Made by a program: the position numbers and the translations under genes. Under the pieces are notes generated by a model, which saw only the letters and a list, made by a program, of their open reading frames with translations, did no database searches and was not told the DNA's origin. Of a DNA stretch of 64,000 nucleotides, positions 33,620 to 45,842 are shown in pieces. Location of the stretch: NCBI GenBank assembly GCA_013368315.1, contig JAACJM010000018.1:744001-808000 (forward strand). The letters are read 5' to 3'. This DNA is from Tetrapyrgos nigripes (Eukaryota > Basidiomycota > Agaricomycetes > Agaricales > Campanellaceae). The stretch's first letter is position 1. Each line of letters starts with the position of its first letter.

Positions 33620-36600
33620 TCATTCTTTATCACTATAACATTCTGCCCAATTCTCTCCATACACACAATTCTCAAAGGAAAGTTTTATGGAGCCTTTTCT
33701 GGAAATGATTATGGGATTCTGTGGTGTACATAGGGGGAAGCAGTGTTCAGGTCTGATCCAAATGATCCCATGTTCAACTCCAGGAAATCGGATCCAGCCT
33801 TCACTATCAAGGTACCAGAAAGAGGCTGAAAAGAATAATCAGTATTGCTTTCTTTGTCATATGGTATCTGAAATACTTACAGTGATTAACATATGGGAAT
33901 TGAGTGACTTCAGAAGCACTGTTCGTACATAGCTCATGACTGATCTGAGGTTGAGTCAGAGTTGTTGCATCCTGGATTCGAAGTGTGTGATCATAAGACC
34001 CAGAGGCAATTCTGGTTCCATCATGTGAAAATGCTACTGAAGTGACCCAGTTTGCATGTCCCAGCAAAGGCTGTCCAATGGTATTTCCAGTGTTTGCATC
34101 CCAGATCCTTACTGTCCTATCATATGAGCCAGATACAATTCTGCTTCCATCATGTGAAAATGCTACTGAAGTGACCCAGTTTGCATGTCCCAGCAAAGGC
34201 TGTCCAATGGCATTTCCAGTGTTTGCATCCCAGATCCTTACTGTTGTATCATCTGAGCCAGACACAATTCTGGCTCCATCAGGTGAAAATGCAACTGATC
34301 TGACCGAATTTGTATGTCCCCACAAAGGCTGTCTGATGGCATTTCCAGTGTTTGCATCCCAGATCCTTACTGTATCATCCAATGAGCCAGACACAATTCT
34401 GGTCCCATCAGGTGAAAATGCAACTGATGTGACAAAGTGTTTATGTCCCCACAAAGGCTGTCCAATGGCATTTCCAGTGTGTGCATCCCAGATCCTTACT
34501 GTCTGATCATCTGAGCCAGACACAATTCTGGTTCCATCAGGTGAAAATGAAACTGATGTGCCCATGTTTGTATGTCCCAACAAAAGCTGCACAATCACAT
34601 TTCCTGTGCTTGCATCCCAGATCCTTACTGTCTTATCCAATGAGCTAGACACCATTCTGGTTCCATCAGGTGAAAATGCAACTGAATTGACCTCATTTGT
34701 ATGTCCCAGCAAAGGCTGTCCAATGGCATTTCCAGTGCTTGTATCCCAGATTCTTATTGTGTTATCATCCGAGCCAGAAACAATCCTAGCTCCATCAGGA
34801 GAAAATGCTACACAGTAAACTCTTCCTTCATGACCCTGTCCAGGTTGATGAATGACAGGCTGAACACTTGAATCCCAGATCCTCACTGTCTTATCATCTG
34901 AGCCAGAAATGATTTTGGATCCATCAGGAGAGAACACCACTGAACTGATCCGATACTGGTGTCCTTCATAAGGCTGGCCAATAGCTGCTCCAGTGTTTGC
35001 ATCCCAAATCCTCACTGTTGTCCATGATGCAGAGACAATTCTGGTCCCATCAGGAGAGAAATTTAATCGACACCCTCTATGTTTGATTTGCCAAAGTACA
35101 TCTCCATTCTTTGCATCAAAAATTGTTACATCTCCATCTCCATCCCACATTTTCATATCACCTGAGGCAGCAGCAATTCTAGCTCCATCAGGAGAAAATG
35201 ATACTGACATAACCATTTTATCCAGTAGGAAAGGCATTCCAATGGTGTCTCCTGTCAAGATGTCCCAAATCCTTACTGTCTTGTCATCTGAGCCAGATGC
35301 AAGTCTAGTCCCATTAGGAGAAAATGCTACTGAGTTAATTTCATCTTCATGTCCCTGAAAAGACTGCCCAATTGCCTCTCCAGAAATTGCATCCCAGATT
35401 CTCACAGTCTGATCAAGTGAGCCAGAGGCAATTCTCGTTCCATCAAATGAGACTGCCACTGATCTGACCAAGTCTGTATGCCCTCGAAGAGGCTGACAGA
35501 CAATATTTCTATTATTAGCATCCCAGATTCTTATTGTCATATCATTTGATCCTGATACTATTCTCTTGCCATCAGCAGAGAATACCACTGAATTGACTTC
35601 ACCACTATGTCCAAGAAAAGGCTGTCCAATTTGCTCTCCATTATTTATGTTCCACACAATGATCTGGCTATTTTGCAGCCCAGTAACAACTCTTTCTCCA
35701 TCTGGAGAAACACTTATGCATAAAACTACTGAAGGTGTCCACCAATAACCAATGGAGGGGTTTGATAGCAGTGTGCTTGATACTTTAACTACTTTGTCCA
35801 GCCTTTGGCTTAGAGCTGGATAAAATGGCATGATGCTAAGATACATATGTGGGGTCATATGTTTTACTTTGCTTAAGCCAAACACATTTGCCATGTCTTT
35901 TGTTTCTTGTATAGCTTCCTGACTTGTAGAGCTAATCAACTTGTTGGTCTGACACATCTGTTTATTATATACAAAAATACACTTTGAGTTAGATATTATA
36001 TGACTAACAACTAATTTTCACATACCTTTGAAATTGATTGAAGATTCTTGATACATTCTGGAAGCTTCTTCAAGAGGTTCATTGCCTCAATCCAGAAAAG
36101 AATTTTGAGCTCAAAAAATGTCTCCATTATTTCTACCAGGCTTGTATCCAACTCTGTTCCTGCAACATGATATGCCCAATAGATACATGAATATTGAGTT
36201 GGTCCACTTAAACTTTGTGCTATCTTGGTTTTAATATCTGGCACATCATCATCACTCAAAGATGATGAAGGCAGGTTGCAGATGTTAAATTTAAGCTGAC
36301 ACTGCATTAAACTCAGACACTGTTTTGCAAGGAGCCTGTGATGACTGATTGAATTGCAGTACAGATTCTTTGCCCTTGCCTCTGAAGTCATGTAGTCTGC
36401 AAATGAGGCATGGAAGGTATAGATGCCTTGATCATCCTCATTGATATACAAAACAGACTGTAGTTCTGTTACTGTAGCTTGAACACTTCCCAAGTCAAGC
36501 TTTAGCAGCTCTGAAATAATTTGGCATGAAACAGGTGTAGCAGTTGTGATCACAGTGTAGATAACATTCAAGCTCTGCTTCTGCTCTGGATGGGATAGCT

Positions 36601-37856
36601 TTGACAATGAAAGCACTTCCTCAAGTATTTGACCATAAAGATCATCCAGAACTTGAGTCTCTACTTTGTCTGGTGTGCGTTTCAAGTCAAGAATGTTGGC
36701 CAATCGAGCTTGAGCTCTTCGTCCACCTCCAGTGATATATTTGATAATAGTAGCTGCATAGATGAACAATACACCAGACCGTTCCAAAAGTCTGTCCATA
36801 TTGTCTTTGGAGATACACATTTGACTAAGGCCCTGCTGAAGAAAAATAGATATATCATCTCTCACAATACTTTTCTGTACATTGTGCAAATAGAAATGTT
36901 GGAGAGTTTGCCCTTCTTGTTGCAGTTTATCAACATCAAAATAATCTTTGACATGCTGCTCTGGACGGCTAGTGAGAAAGAATTTCAGCCCTGGAATTTC
37001 CTGGTTTCTGATGGCTGGAATGAGATGTTTCAGCACTAGTGAAATGTTCTCACACTCATCCAAGGCATCAATTATTACAACTGGAGTGTAAAAGGGTGGG
37101 ATGTCTTTCCAGAGATTTGCAAAAAGTTGTTTGATTTGTTTGTCTGGTTCTTTATGAGCAATATCTGGATCCATATTGAGTGCCTCCCTAATTACTGCTG
37201 CAAATTCGCTTGAGTATTGAGCCAACTGATATGCTATTGTTGGAATAACATTGTGATACTCCTTGCACTCCTGAATTTGACGAGAGCAAAAGAATGTACC
37301 AGCCAGCAATCCTTCTTCCCCAAGCTTAAGGCATAGAGACTTTGCAATAGTACTTTTTCCAGTGCCTGCCATACCACACATCCAATAACCTCCTGGAATG
37401 TCTGGTGAAGGTTCATCAGCCCATTTGATGACATTTTCTAATATTTCAGTTCTGGTGCCCTCAATACAGACACTTCTTGCTCCAACATCATGAAATGCCT
37501 TTATGGTAGGATTGAGCTTGCTGATAATATCTACGTACTCACAATTTAGTTTAGAAATATTGAACTTATAGGAAGATCTTACCATACTGCAATCCATGAT
37601 AATGATACTGATTGCCTCCTACAACTTCTATGTTGCTGTTCTCTATAGAGAAATCATGCGCCTGGTGAAATAGACTGCCAAAATTTATGTAAATTAATTA
37701 AAGGTAACCTTAATACTTAGATTAAGCACAATTACATACCCAACACCCACTTGCAAGGATCCACTATTGTTGCTGTCGTAGATTTTAGATTAGCGTGCTC
37801 CGATGGATGAAAGAAAACCCATACCTAGGATTATTGTCATCCTTAGCAGCCACCAT
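33620..37856 (-). CDS. NACHT-WD40 (NWD) NLR-like protein, six exons
   Basis: Exons 37825-37856, 37740-37772, 37583-37674, 36026-37530, 33881-35957 and 33620-33825 join in frame to 3945 nt (1314 residues), with introns of 52, 65, 52, 68 and 55 bp. The start is MVAAKDDNNP; the N-terminus has FHQAHDFSIENSNIEVVGGN, a short motif common in such fungal genes. The NACHT NTPase has Walker A GMAGTGKST (about 105-113), Walker B VVIIDALDE (203-211) and the LTSRPE block. Fourteen WD repeats span about 610-1232, then a tail with FWYLDSEGWI and IIWIRPEH. No stop or frameshift lies in the model. NWD proteins are thought to sense non-self through the WD propeller and to oligomerise through NACHT, as HET-E does in Podospora. 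The effector domain is not obvious: the N-terminus before NACHT is only about 75 residues. Confidence 0.9.
34030..34800 (-). repeat. Near-identical 126-bp WD40 repeat units
   Basis: The C-terminal seven or so WD units repeat every 126 bp with only a few differences, for example SVAFSPDGTRIVSGSDD and TVRIWDANTGNAIGQP. The N-terminal units (34900-35900) are far more diverged, indicating recent amplification or gene conversion at the 3' end. Confidence 0.85.
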
Positions 37857-38479
37857 ATGGTGTTGCATTGCTGGTTTATGTTTTTGGGGACGCAGATACT
37901 GGATGTCGTGATCGTTAAGGCGGAAAGTGTCGAGTGCACGTGAGTCCCTTTTGACAACGCAGAATGATAAGGTTTGATTTGGTCTCGCGTGATGTATTTA
38001 TAAAGAAGAAGCTGTGACACATGATGATAAGGTTCAGAACGCAGGTGAGAGGTGTCGAGAGAAAGTGTCGAGTGTTGACATAGCAGAATGATAAGATTTG
38101 TTGTTGTCTTGCGCAAGCTACCTTTGAAAAAAGAAGGCTTCAAAATGTAGTATAATATGGTTTAATGGGACATTGTGCAAACTACCTATGGAACGAAAGC
38201 GCATTGTAGACCGGTAAGTTTTGATATTGTCCTGAGGCAAAGTCTAGTGTGACGGCAGTCTTTTCAGTCGTCGGAGTGCAGGGTCTTCAAATTATCAGCC
38301 TTGTAACATGCCTCTGCATTGGAGTGGTCGTAAAAGCAGTATCTGCCTTGGCCGGGAGCGGTTGGAAAATACGTTGCAAGGAAGGCTAATGGGTAACATA
38401 ACAGAAGCGAGAGCCGGGAGTGGAGTAGATCGATTGATGAGTGCTTTTTTTACTTTTTGGATTGGTTTCGGGCGAATTT
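37857..38479. other. 5' flank of the NWD gene, no gene seen
   Basis: This region should hold the NWD promoter. No clear TATA or other element could be assigned. 37900-38130 contains two imperfect direct copies of a piece with GTGTCGAG and CAGAATGATAAG. Confidence 0.4.
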
Positions 38480-38890
38480 TTCAGCTGGCGGTGACGTCTT
38501 TCTCATCACACTTTTTCCCTGCTCCTTTTCCCGTTCGCTTTCACTCTTTTCACTCCCTTTTTCTCTCAGATATTTCTGCATTTCATGCGCATACGCTAAC
38601 CCTCTCTGCCTTCCCTACCCATGCCTACTCCCCATTCCCCGATCCCATTACCCCTCCCCCTCCACTTTCTCGTGATACACTACACCTGACCCAACTCAGT
38701 CATGATCATATGTACCCGAGACCGCAAAATAATGACATGGTCAAATAGGAAAAGGTGCAAAGGGCAGGGAGGCAGAGCAATGGGAAGCAGTGAGAATGGG
38801 GGAGTGTGGTGATCGAGGTGTCATTTGTTGGATTTCGATGTGAGTATAGTTTTAATTCTCTTGATTTTTAAACGATGTGAGGATTTGGTG
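38480..38890 (+). repeat. Repeat family A, copy 3 (partial)
   Basis: CCTTTTCCCGTTCGC, CATGCGCATACGCTAACC, ACTTTCTCGTGATACAC and CTCAGTCATGATCAT follow in the same order as in copies 1 and 2 and at 53440-53560. The G-rich minisatellite is absent. Confidence 0.6.
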
Positions 38891-39578
38891 GGAAGGGGGA
38901 GAAGGGAAAGGATAAGGGGAGAGAGGTGGAACGAAGGGAGGTTGGGGAAAGAGGCCGCGTATCATTGTTCGTGTCATTGTTCGTGTTGCCGTGGTCAAAG
39001 CCCAGACTTCTGGCATACATAGATGTACAGTGACGCAGTTCTTCTGTTTCTGGGTCAAAATAAGGAATACACTCAATTATGATTGATATTGGTTGAAAAG
39101 CTGCGAGTTATTGAATCTGCCGACTAGTCTGAGACTACCGTCATGTTGGCCGAGGCATTAGACCTCAAAACAAGTAGCAGATGTAGTTGTATTCCGTGGC
39201 TGGCTATACAGCACCTACACCTGGTCGTCGTTTAGAGGACCTGCCGTGTATTCTATCTATTATCTAAGTATCTAATTTCGAGCCTCGTTCTCATGCTACT
39301 GTGACGCCACTTTTCCATACAGCTGTGCCTTCCATTCTTGTGGGGAGCCTTCAGTAGACCGGCCTCATGTGAGGGACCGGGCCACAAGAACAGGGAGAGG
39401 CTCGAAGGCGGCCTAGACCCCTAGGGAAAACTACGAGAAAAGTTGAAGGCGGGCATGGCATAGGAGTGTTACGGAGAAATATTACCTATCATCTGCCCTG
39501 CTCTGTAGGACCGAGGTTTGATGCTACACTTGAAAGACAGTGGATGGCTGTAAGGAATCTCTCCTCAACATTTGTCCA
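38891..39578. other. Intergenic, no gene seen
   Basis: Mixed composition, with G/C-rich sequence at 39340-39450. No domain or spliced frame is recognised. Confidence 0.4.
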
Positions 39579-39890
39579 TCACATAGTCACATAGTAGTAG
39601 GCTTCATCCTTACCAGAAGTATACTCCAGGCTTAGTTCAATCTCATTCCCGTCTTCATCTACTGCTCGCGTTACATCGAAGCACACAAGGATGGATGCTA
39701 TTGCCATCCGCATGGTAAAAACCGCAAAGTCTTGACCAGCACAAACTCTACGTCCAAATCCAAATGCCATATTCGGAAAAGGGACATTTGGACTAAGAGA
39801 GCCATCTACTTGCAGGAAGCGTTCTGGGTTGAACATATGTATATTTGGTCCGTAAATAGACTCGTCGTGAAGTATTGCCCTGGCGGTCCG
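39579..39890 (-). pseudogene. Cytochrome P450, C-terminal fragment
   Basis: The minus strand reads AILHDESIYGPNIHMFNPER, then NMAFGFGRRVCAGQDFA with the haem-ligand Cys of the FxxGxRxCxG motif, then a short C-terminus ending YYYVTM. The PERF motif and the haem loop are intact, but everything upstream (about 400 residues, including the I-helix and ExxR) is missing beyond about 39890. The last residues do not look like a normal P450 end. It is a relic of a haem monooxygenase, probably carried or cut by the surrounding repeats. Confidence 0.8.
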
Positions 39891-40332
39891 TCAATTCTGT
39901 GTAGGGGGTGTAGGGGGGAAGGAACCTGAGAGAATGGAAGGAGGAGGGATATTTAAGAAGGGTGGACATAGGAACGGAGATGGGGATGGGGACGGGGATT
40001 AGCATATTGATCAACATAGATAGAGGAAATTGAGAAAATGAACTAAAAAATCGAAAGGCCCGAAAGTTCACGCTTATACGGCAGGTGGAAAAAGAAAAGA
40101 GATGATAAACCGGTTCTCGTTTTTCATATCATCTCTATCTTATCCTTTTGTTTTCTTACATTCAGAGTCTAAATCTACACTCCTTACCCCCCAATCCTTC
40201 ATTCTCAACGAACTTTGTCTGTTTCTTTTCTCTCCGTAACTAATTAACCGTAAATCTTTGTGAGGATTGTTTCCCAATACTAAATGTATATGTAGAACCA
40301 GCGATAATTTGCCCCGTGCACCCCACCTCAAA
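39891..40332. other. Intergenic, no gene seen
   Basis: G/A-rich sequence with a GGGGATTAGCATATTGAT piece resembling the complement of the family A CTAACC junction. No gene. Confidence 0.35.
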
Positions 40333-43150
40333 ATGTCTCTTCCTTGTGGGCCCGATCGCGAACGCAAGCGTAAAAGTAAGTTGTTAGAAACTTTACATGG
40401 AGTGATTGAGGTTTTATTGACCGAACCTAGCGATAGAATTATCGGATTCTGATTCAGGCGCAGACACTCCCCAAATAGCGACTAATCCTTTCATAAAATC
40501 CCACAAGAAAGGCAAGGGAAAAAGCGAACACTCAGATCCTTCCCTTGAGCTCGTGAAAGGGAAGAAATATGTTGTCCGTGTCATCACCATTGATGAGGCA
40601 CCAGAGGTTTGGCCGATCCCTCACAGTGATACACCAATCGCATACATTCTTGATTTGAACGGGAAGCCGGAGTGTCTTTCCAATGGTGACAGAATGCTGA
40701 CTGTTGATGGCTTCATCAAGGAGGTATGTTCTGAAGTCCTTTATCTGATCCAATATTGCATCTCACGCTTAATAGTGCCAAGATGCGTGGGGTGGTGATA
40801 CAGGTACAGGGAAGAAGTCTTTGCTTGTTCCTCTTCTCGATCCCACTCACGGTGGAGTCAAATGCCGTCGTTCAACTCTGTACTGTAAAGGCTGCTACAC
40901 CTGTTCCGAATTCGATGAATCATTGCTGGAAGACTTTGAACGCTGTTGTCCTGATGAGCAGACACGAGATGATCTGAACGTGAAAGCAGTCACGGAAGCG
41001 AACGAGCGAGAGTGTTATAGTATTTATACACAAACCACATCGTAAGTCTTCTATTCTATTCAGATATTGCTAGTTGTACTGATGTTCTCAAAGATTCTAT
41101 TGTAGTGTCATGGGCCTCAACTGTAAAGCGGTCATAAATGGGGTTGAGTGCGAAGGACATGCGGTACTGTCAAAGTTTCGATTAGTATGTTTTCCTTTCT
41201 TTATTGTCCCGCACTCCTCTGAGTCAATTTTGACGTGGATAGGGCCCGCAAAATGGAAAGTCCTATTTCATAGGTTGTTCAGCATGGGAAGCGGAGCATC
41301 CTGCTCTTGATGCCTCCCATCGATTTCGTCGGATACCACCTGAGGTAGATGAGGGCTTGCTTCGAAAAGTCTTTCGCGGTGAGAGACTCGTACCAGCAAA
41401 TGTAGCTGACGCAGACATACTGGAGAAGAAATGTATGCAATTTTATCATCCTGCCCATCTCCCTCGCGAAAAAAAGTGCAGTAAGTGATCGTGTCTACTA
41501 TAAGGTGACCAGAACTAATAGGAATGTCCTATAAATCCAGAGTACTCCCACTTTCATGACCAGCAGACTGTTATTGGGGACATTCGACCACATACAAAGT
41601 GCAAAGCAAAGCTCACTATTCTTGTGTCAGAAAACCCTGAAGATCTTCGTGCAGTCGTTTTCCCAGAGCCTGACAAACCCCACAACCACCCAGTGTTTGC
41701 GGGAACCAAAGTACCCTATGCTGTCAAGAAGCAGTATCAATGGTGTCACTGCAGCTTCAACCTTAAAGGTTGACAAAGGCAAGTACTAATATTTTCGATG
41801 GTGAAGCAGGCTAATAGTGTTTCTGACATCTACAATCTACAGCACAGTCTACGCGTGTCATGCTTGGCGGTAAACTCCCTCAGGAGCTCCATAGTAGTCT
41901 CGTCAACGACAGAGTGCGCAGGGATATCGTTCGTGCAGTTAAGAAGGAGAAGCAACCATTTGGGTCAGACTTACTAGGTAAGAAAATCTATTCAATCAAC
42001 TTGTCAGATATAGTAGCAGCACGAGTCTAGTGCAACTCAGCTACTCGAGAAGTATTTCGACGACTGTGGTCCAGCGTCTTTAATGCGGTCTACGAAATAA
42101 CAGGTAAACAACTTGGATTCAAGATATTCTCTGACAATGGCCATTTGCTTGCATGCGTTGGAGACGCAGAGGGTGCCCAAGCTCAGGGCTTGGCCGACTT
42201 TATACTCACTCAGGGACTACATCATCCCTCAACCACAAACTTGCACAACCTTGATGCAGACACTGTACTGAAGCTTCTGTGGAAGACATGTGCAGTCCAT
42301 TTTCATCGGTAGGTCACCATTGCCATCTTTGTTTGATTTAACTCACTGAAGCTTCGTGGGCCATAGAGGTGTTCAGAACCTCAAGACCTACATCTCAGAA
42401 GAAGACTTCAAGTACCTCAAGAGTTTTCCGGATCTCGATTCAGACCTCAAGATTGCCCAGTATGCTTCTTACTGTGATGCTCATCCTCATGAAAAGGTCC
42501 AAGGTGAGACTCGGGATCATACTCTACTTTATTTATTATGTCTAAGCATTAATATTAAGCTTGGTGGAGGCATAAGGAAAGCTATCCTTGGCTCCTGTCA
42601 TCGCTGAATTGACACCTCTTGTTGATGGATCCTTCTCATTGGGACGTTGTCCCTGCTAACACAAATATGATTGAGGGTAGCCATGCACAAGACAATCAAG
42701 TGACTGGAATTCAGCACAGTCTGCTCGACAGCATTCATTTGTGAGTTTCTTATAACATACTTATTGGTTCTGTTTGCGGACTGACAGCATTACCCAGGTG
42801 TAAGCAGTTTGACGATGACACTGCTCAAACTGTTCTTGCCTTAAAAGCGAGCTCTGTCCTTTCTAAAAGCAACAACACCGTTCTAGATCGTTTCAAAGCT
42901 CGAGGAAGTTGTCAAGAGACTCAATGCAAGCGCCAGAAATTATCGCAGCTGAGCTCAAGGCCAGTCGAGATCGGTCAAAACAACTGCAGCAGCAGATCAA
43001 AGGTATTAAGGAGGCACAAAAGTGCTCACCAACAAAGTCTCCCAGCACAGCTACTTCTACTCGACTACCCTCATCACATATGTTTATTTACTACATTTTG
43101 TGGCTTTGCAATTCATGTACGTATCAAAGATCTTCTTGAACGCTTGACTG
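40333..43150 (+). pseudogene. Multi-exon protein of an Agaricomycete repeat family, possibly MULE-like transposase
   Basis: Ten or more exons can be chained. The first are 40333-40375, 40431-40723, 40776-41041, 41106-41184, 41243-41480, 41541-41778 and 41843-41977, in frame up to 41480. The product includes VKCRRSTLYCKGCYTCSEFD, GKSYFIGCSAW, FYHPAHLPREKK, YSHFHDQQTVIG and STRVMLGGKLPQELHSSLV. Then, after a joint, come FNAVYEITGKQLGFKIF, CVGDAEGAQAQGLADFIL and VVPANTNMIEGSHAQDNQVT. I recall this family as highly repeated in mushrooms and plausibly derived from MULE-type DDE transposases (inference). Lesions: a one-base frameshift in exon 6 near 41732, loss of about 130 residues around 42030 (the presumed first catalytic region) and a TGA at 42610-42612. 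The intron starting at 41779 uses a GC donor. Confidence 0.5.
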
Positions 43151-44979
43151 TGTCACAAAGCCTTTCAACGCCTTGCTCAAATAGGGTTGTATCAGTAGCT
43201 ACACCATCATCTGGCAAGTCTAGCTCGGGTGGATCAGGCACTCCAATGGATCCTGGTGTGTTTTCCTTCTCTGTCATCATGCGCATTCACTGATATGTTC
43301 CACTAATGGCAGTGCTTATTGACTTCGACATTCCAGCACCACGTCACAGTGCAGACACCCCATCGCTTTATTCCCCCTTGAGATTTTCGGTTCCAGGCAC
43401 ATCTAATTACATGCAGACGCCGCTTCGCAAAGTCTGGAACCGTGCTACGCAGCTTTCCGAAAATGCTGATAATTGGGATTGGGAAACAATCAATGCAGCA
43501 TTAGCGGAGTGCGATGGCCCAGCCCCAGCCCCAAACTCTTACTACTTTGCTACTTCCCCCTCAGGCGAACCTAGGCTATACCCAGTGGAAGGAAATGAAG
43601 ATATCCTTGCATCATTCCCTGCTCCATCGAAATAATGATTTAGTTGCAGTATTTTTTTCTTTGAGTCATTTCTCTTCCATTTTATTATGTTCTATTTGTA
43701 GTAGTATGTTCTTACACTACAGTCAATATAAGTAGCCTAATGTCCGTACAAAACATTGGAAAAACAGCCATTTGAGTGCTCGAAGATGACAGTGGGAACT
43801 TAGGCACTTATCAAAAGGTGAACCGTAACTTTTGCTGTGATGTAGCCACAACCTCTTCTATTATTTTAGTGGACAGTCATGGCTTAACTTGTGCTCATGA
43901 AATCATGCTTTAGGCAGAGAAATGCGCACTGCCGATAGAGGACCTCACTCAAACCTTACTTCGATAGACCATAAGTTGCATCTTACTAATCACTATTTGT
44001 CATTCTCACCTTTTTTCTTTTGCTCAAGTTCGTCATGTGTAATCCAATATTCTCACCACGCTAATTTTTACTCTTGCCCAATCTGCGGCAGGAGAGAAGG
44101 CGGCGGGATTTGTGGGCGGGACTTCCTCTATTGGGAAAAGATGCCGTCAGCGTCGGGGATGCATGGCGCTGGCATGTTTCCGGCATTTTGGTGTAGCTCT
44201 GAACACGACATTTGATCTCCGGACAGGACATCTTATCAGCATTCCTAATCAAAGGCAGATATACCGAATACGGAAGGAAAACTTTTTCTTTTTCTTTCTT
44301 TCCGTTACTACCGTCCTTCCGGGTTGGACAATTGGCGGGAGGCGGCTTTGGACTCCATTTGGAGTGTATGTCATGCATGATATAAACATTATACGCATTG
44401 AGGGAGCGGTGAACAAGCGGAGTTGCGTGGTCGTGGAGTCATTGAGAGGGGAACATAGTTCTTCTGTAGGCATGGAGGAAGGGGTATCAGTACGTGTGTT
44501 GGTGGATGGGAACAGAAGAATAGTTAGAAGAAGAAGTGTGACGGAGAAAGCACTAGAGTAGATGAGGTAGTGGATGTGGTGAAAAAGGAATATGTAGGTG
44601 GAAGATGAAAGCGGGGAAGACATCAAACGAGAATAGAGAAATATAAACGCCATAGGGGGATGGATAAAGAACGGAGAAAGAAGGTGGAAGGTATGACAAA
44701 AGGTTTAGGGGTGGAAATCGAGGAAAACATGGCTAGATGAAGAATATAAAACATAGAAAGTAGGGAAGGACACGTACGCAATAAATCCTCCTCAACACCT
44801 ACATTTACACACAGAACCAGCTCGTCACCGTCTTGGACGAAAGAATCTAATGCCCAATTGAGCGTTTCTTAATCTCATTTGTTGGAGGTTGAGGCGAAGG
44901 CGGAAGACTCTGCAACAACAGCGTCAGCATAGTATCTCGTCAGAAGGCAAAGAGAGGAAGGACAACGAGAAAAAGTTAG
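43151..44979. other. No certain gene
   Basis: An open frame at 43306-43635 (MAVLIDFDIPAPRHSADTPS) follows an acceptor-like CAG and could be a last exon of the preceding pseudogene; its encoded NWDWETINAALAECDGP has coding character. The rest (43740-44979) shows no recognisable coding sequence. Confidence 0.35.
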
Positions 44980-45300
44980 TTAGATAAGAGACTTGGAGGC
45001 TGAAGCACGAGGAGAAGTGGGACAACGAAAGAATAAAGGAACTCGTATCCACCATTCGTAACTCGTACTCTTCAACTTCAAAGCAAACGAGGTTCCCAAA
45101 CCCCCAAACGTATCAAAAAATGCTTTGAGTGTCCATCCTGGGGCGAGGATTTGCTGTTTTGATGTGTACGTTGGGTAGAGTTGGAGGCGCGGGCAGAAGG
45201 CGGGATGCGCTGACGCTGTCTTTGTGGATAGACGTTGCTGAGGACACCGGTCTCCGGCAAATTGAGTGAGTTGATGGTCGAGAAAACGCACGTATCTGAG
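44980..45300 (-). pseudogene. Family X copy 3, exon A region, inverted next to copy 2
   Basis: The minus strand reads TASAHPAFCPRLQLYPTYTS, then ILAPGWTLKAFFDTFGG, aligning with plus-strand copy 2 (GYTLKVSFDTFENPTAS, 45603-45660) and copy 4 (52740-52850). It lies head-to-head with copy 2. Confidence 0.5.
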
Positions 45301-45835
45301 TCGATAGGCGAAGAAGACACAGCTGAAAGGCATGCACACCTGAAAATGGAGAGAAAAGAGGAGATAGAGACGGGTGGGACTGCTGGGGGGAATCGTTGTT
45401 GTTGTCGCTGTTGGAAGGAAACATGGTTGCGTGGCTGTGCAGAGATGTTCTAGACTCGGGCCGGAGCCCGGAAGGGTCCACGTCATGTAACAGGTTGACC
45501 ACAACGACGAAACGACGATGCAGCACAGACCTGGGACTCTACGAGTTCCAACTACGCCCACAGCCATGCACCAACGCCAACACATGCACAAACTCCGGTC
45601 TCAGGATATACACTGAAAGTGTCATTTGATACGTTTGAAAATCCCACAGCAAGTATGTTTAGTTTCACGCTGAGGAGTCCGAGTGATGGATATGTGAGGA
45701 ATAGGAATACTAGGTGCGATGTTTTCAGTCTCTTTTCGTTCTCTTTCATTACCACTTTGGTTTGTCTTTCCACAATCTCATCTCTCCCTTCGGGTTTCTC
45801 AATTTACGATGAAGATGATACATACTAACGTCATT

Positions 45836-45842
45836 ATTGCAG
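45836..45842. repeat. Target-site duplication (left) of the inverted-repeat element
   Basis: ATTGCAG, repeated at 46987-46993 directly outside the other terminus. Confidence 0.85.

Noticed and set aside
34042..35748. Plus-strand open frames opposite the WD40 gene
   Set aside because: They are antisense shadows of the 126-bp WD repeat units; the minus-strand reading has domains, splice sites and a conserved tail.
44980..45591. A 203-codon minus-strand open frame as one intact gene
   Set aside because: Only its 3' half resembles family X; the 5' half is the complement of plus-strand family X copy 2 and has no coding character.
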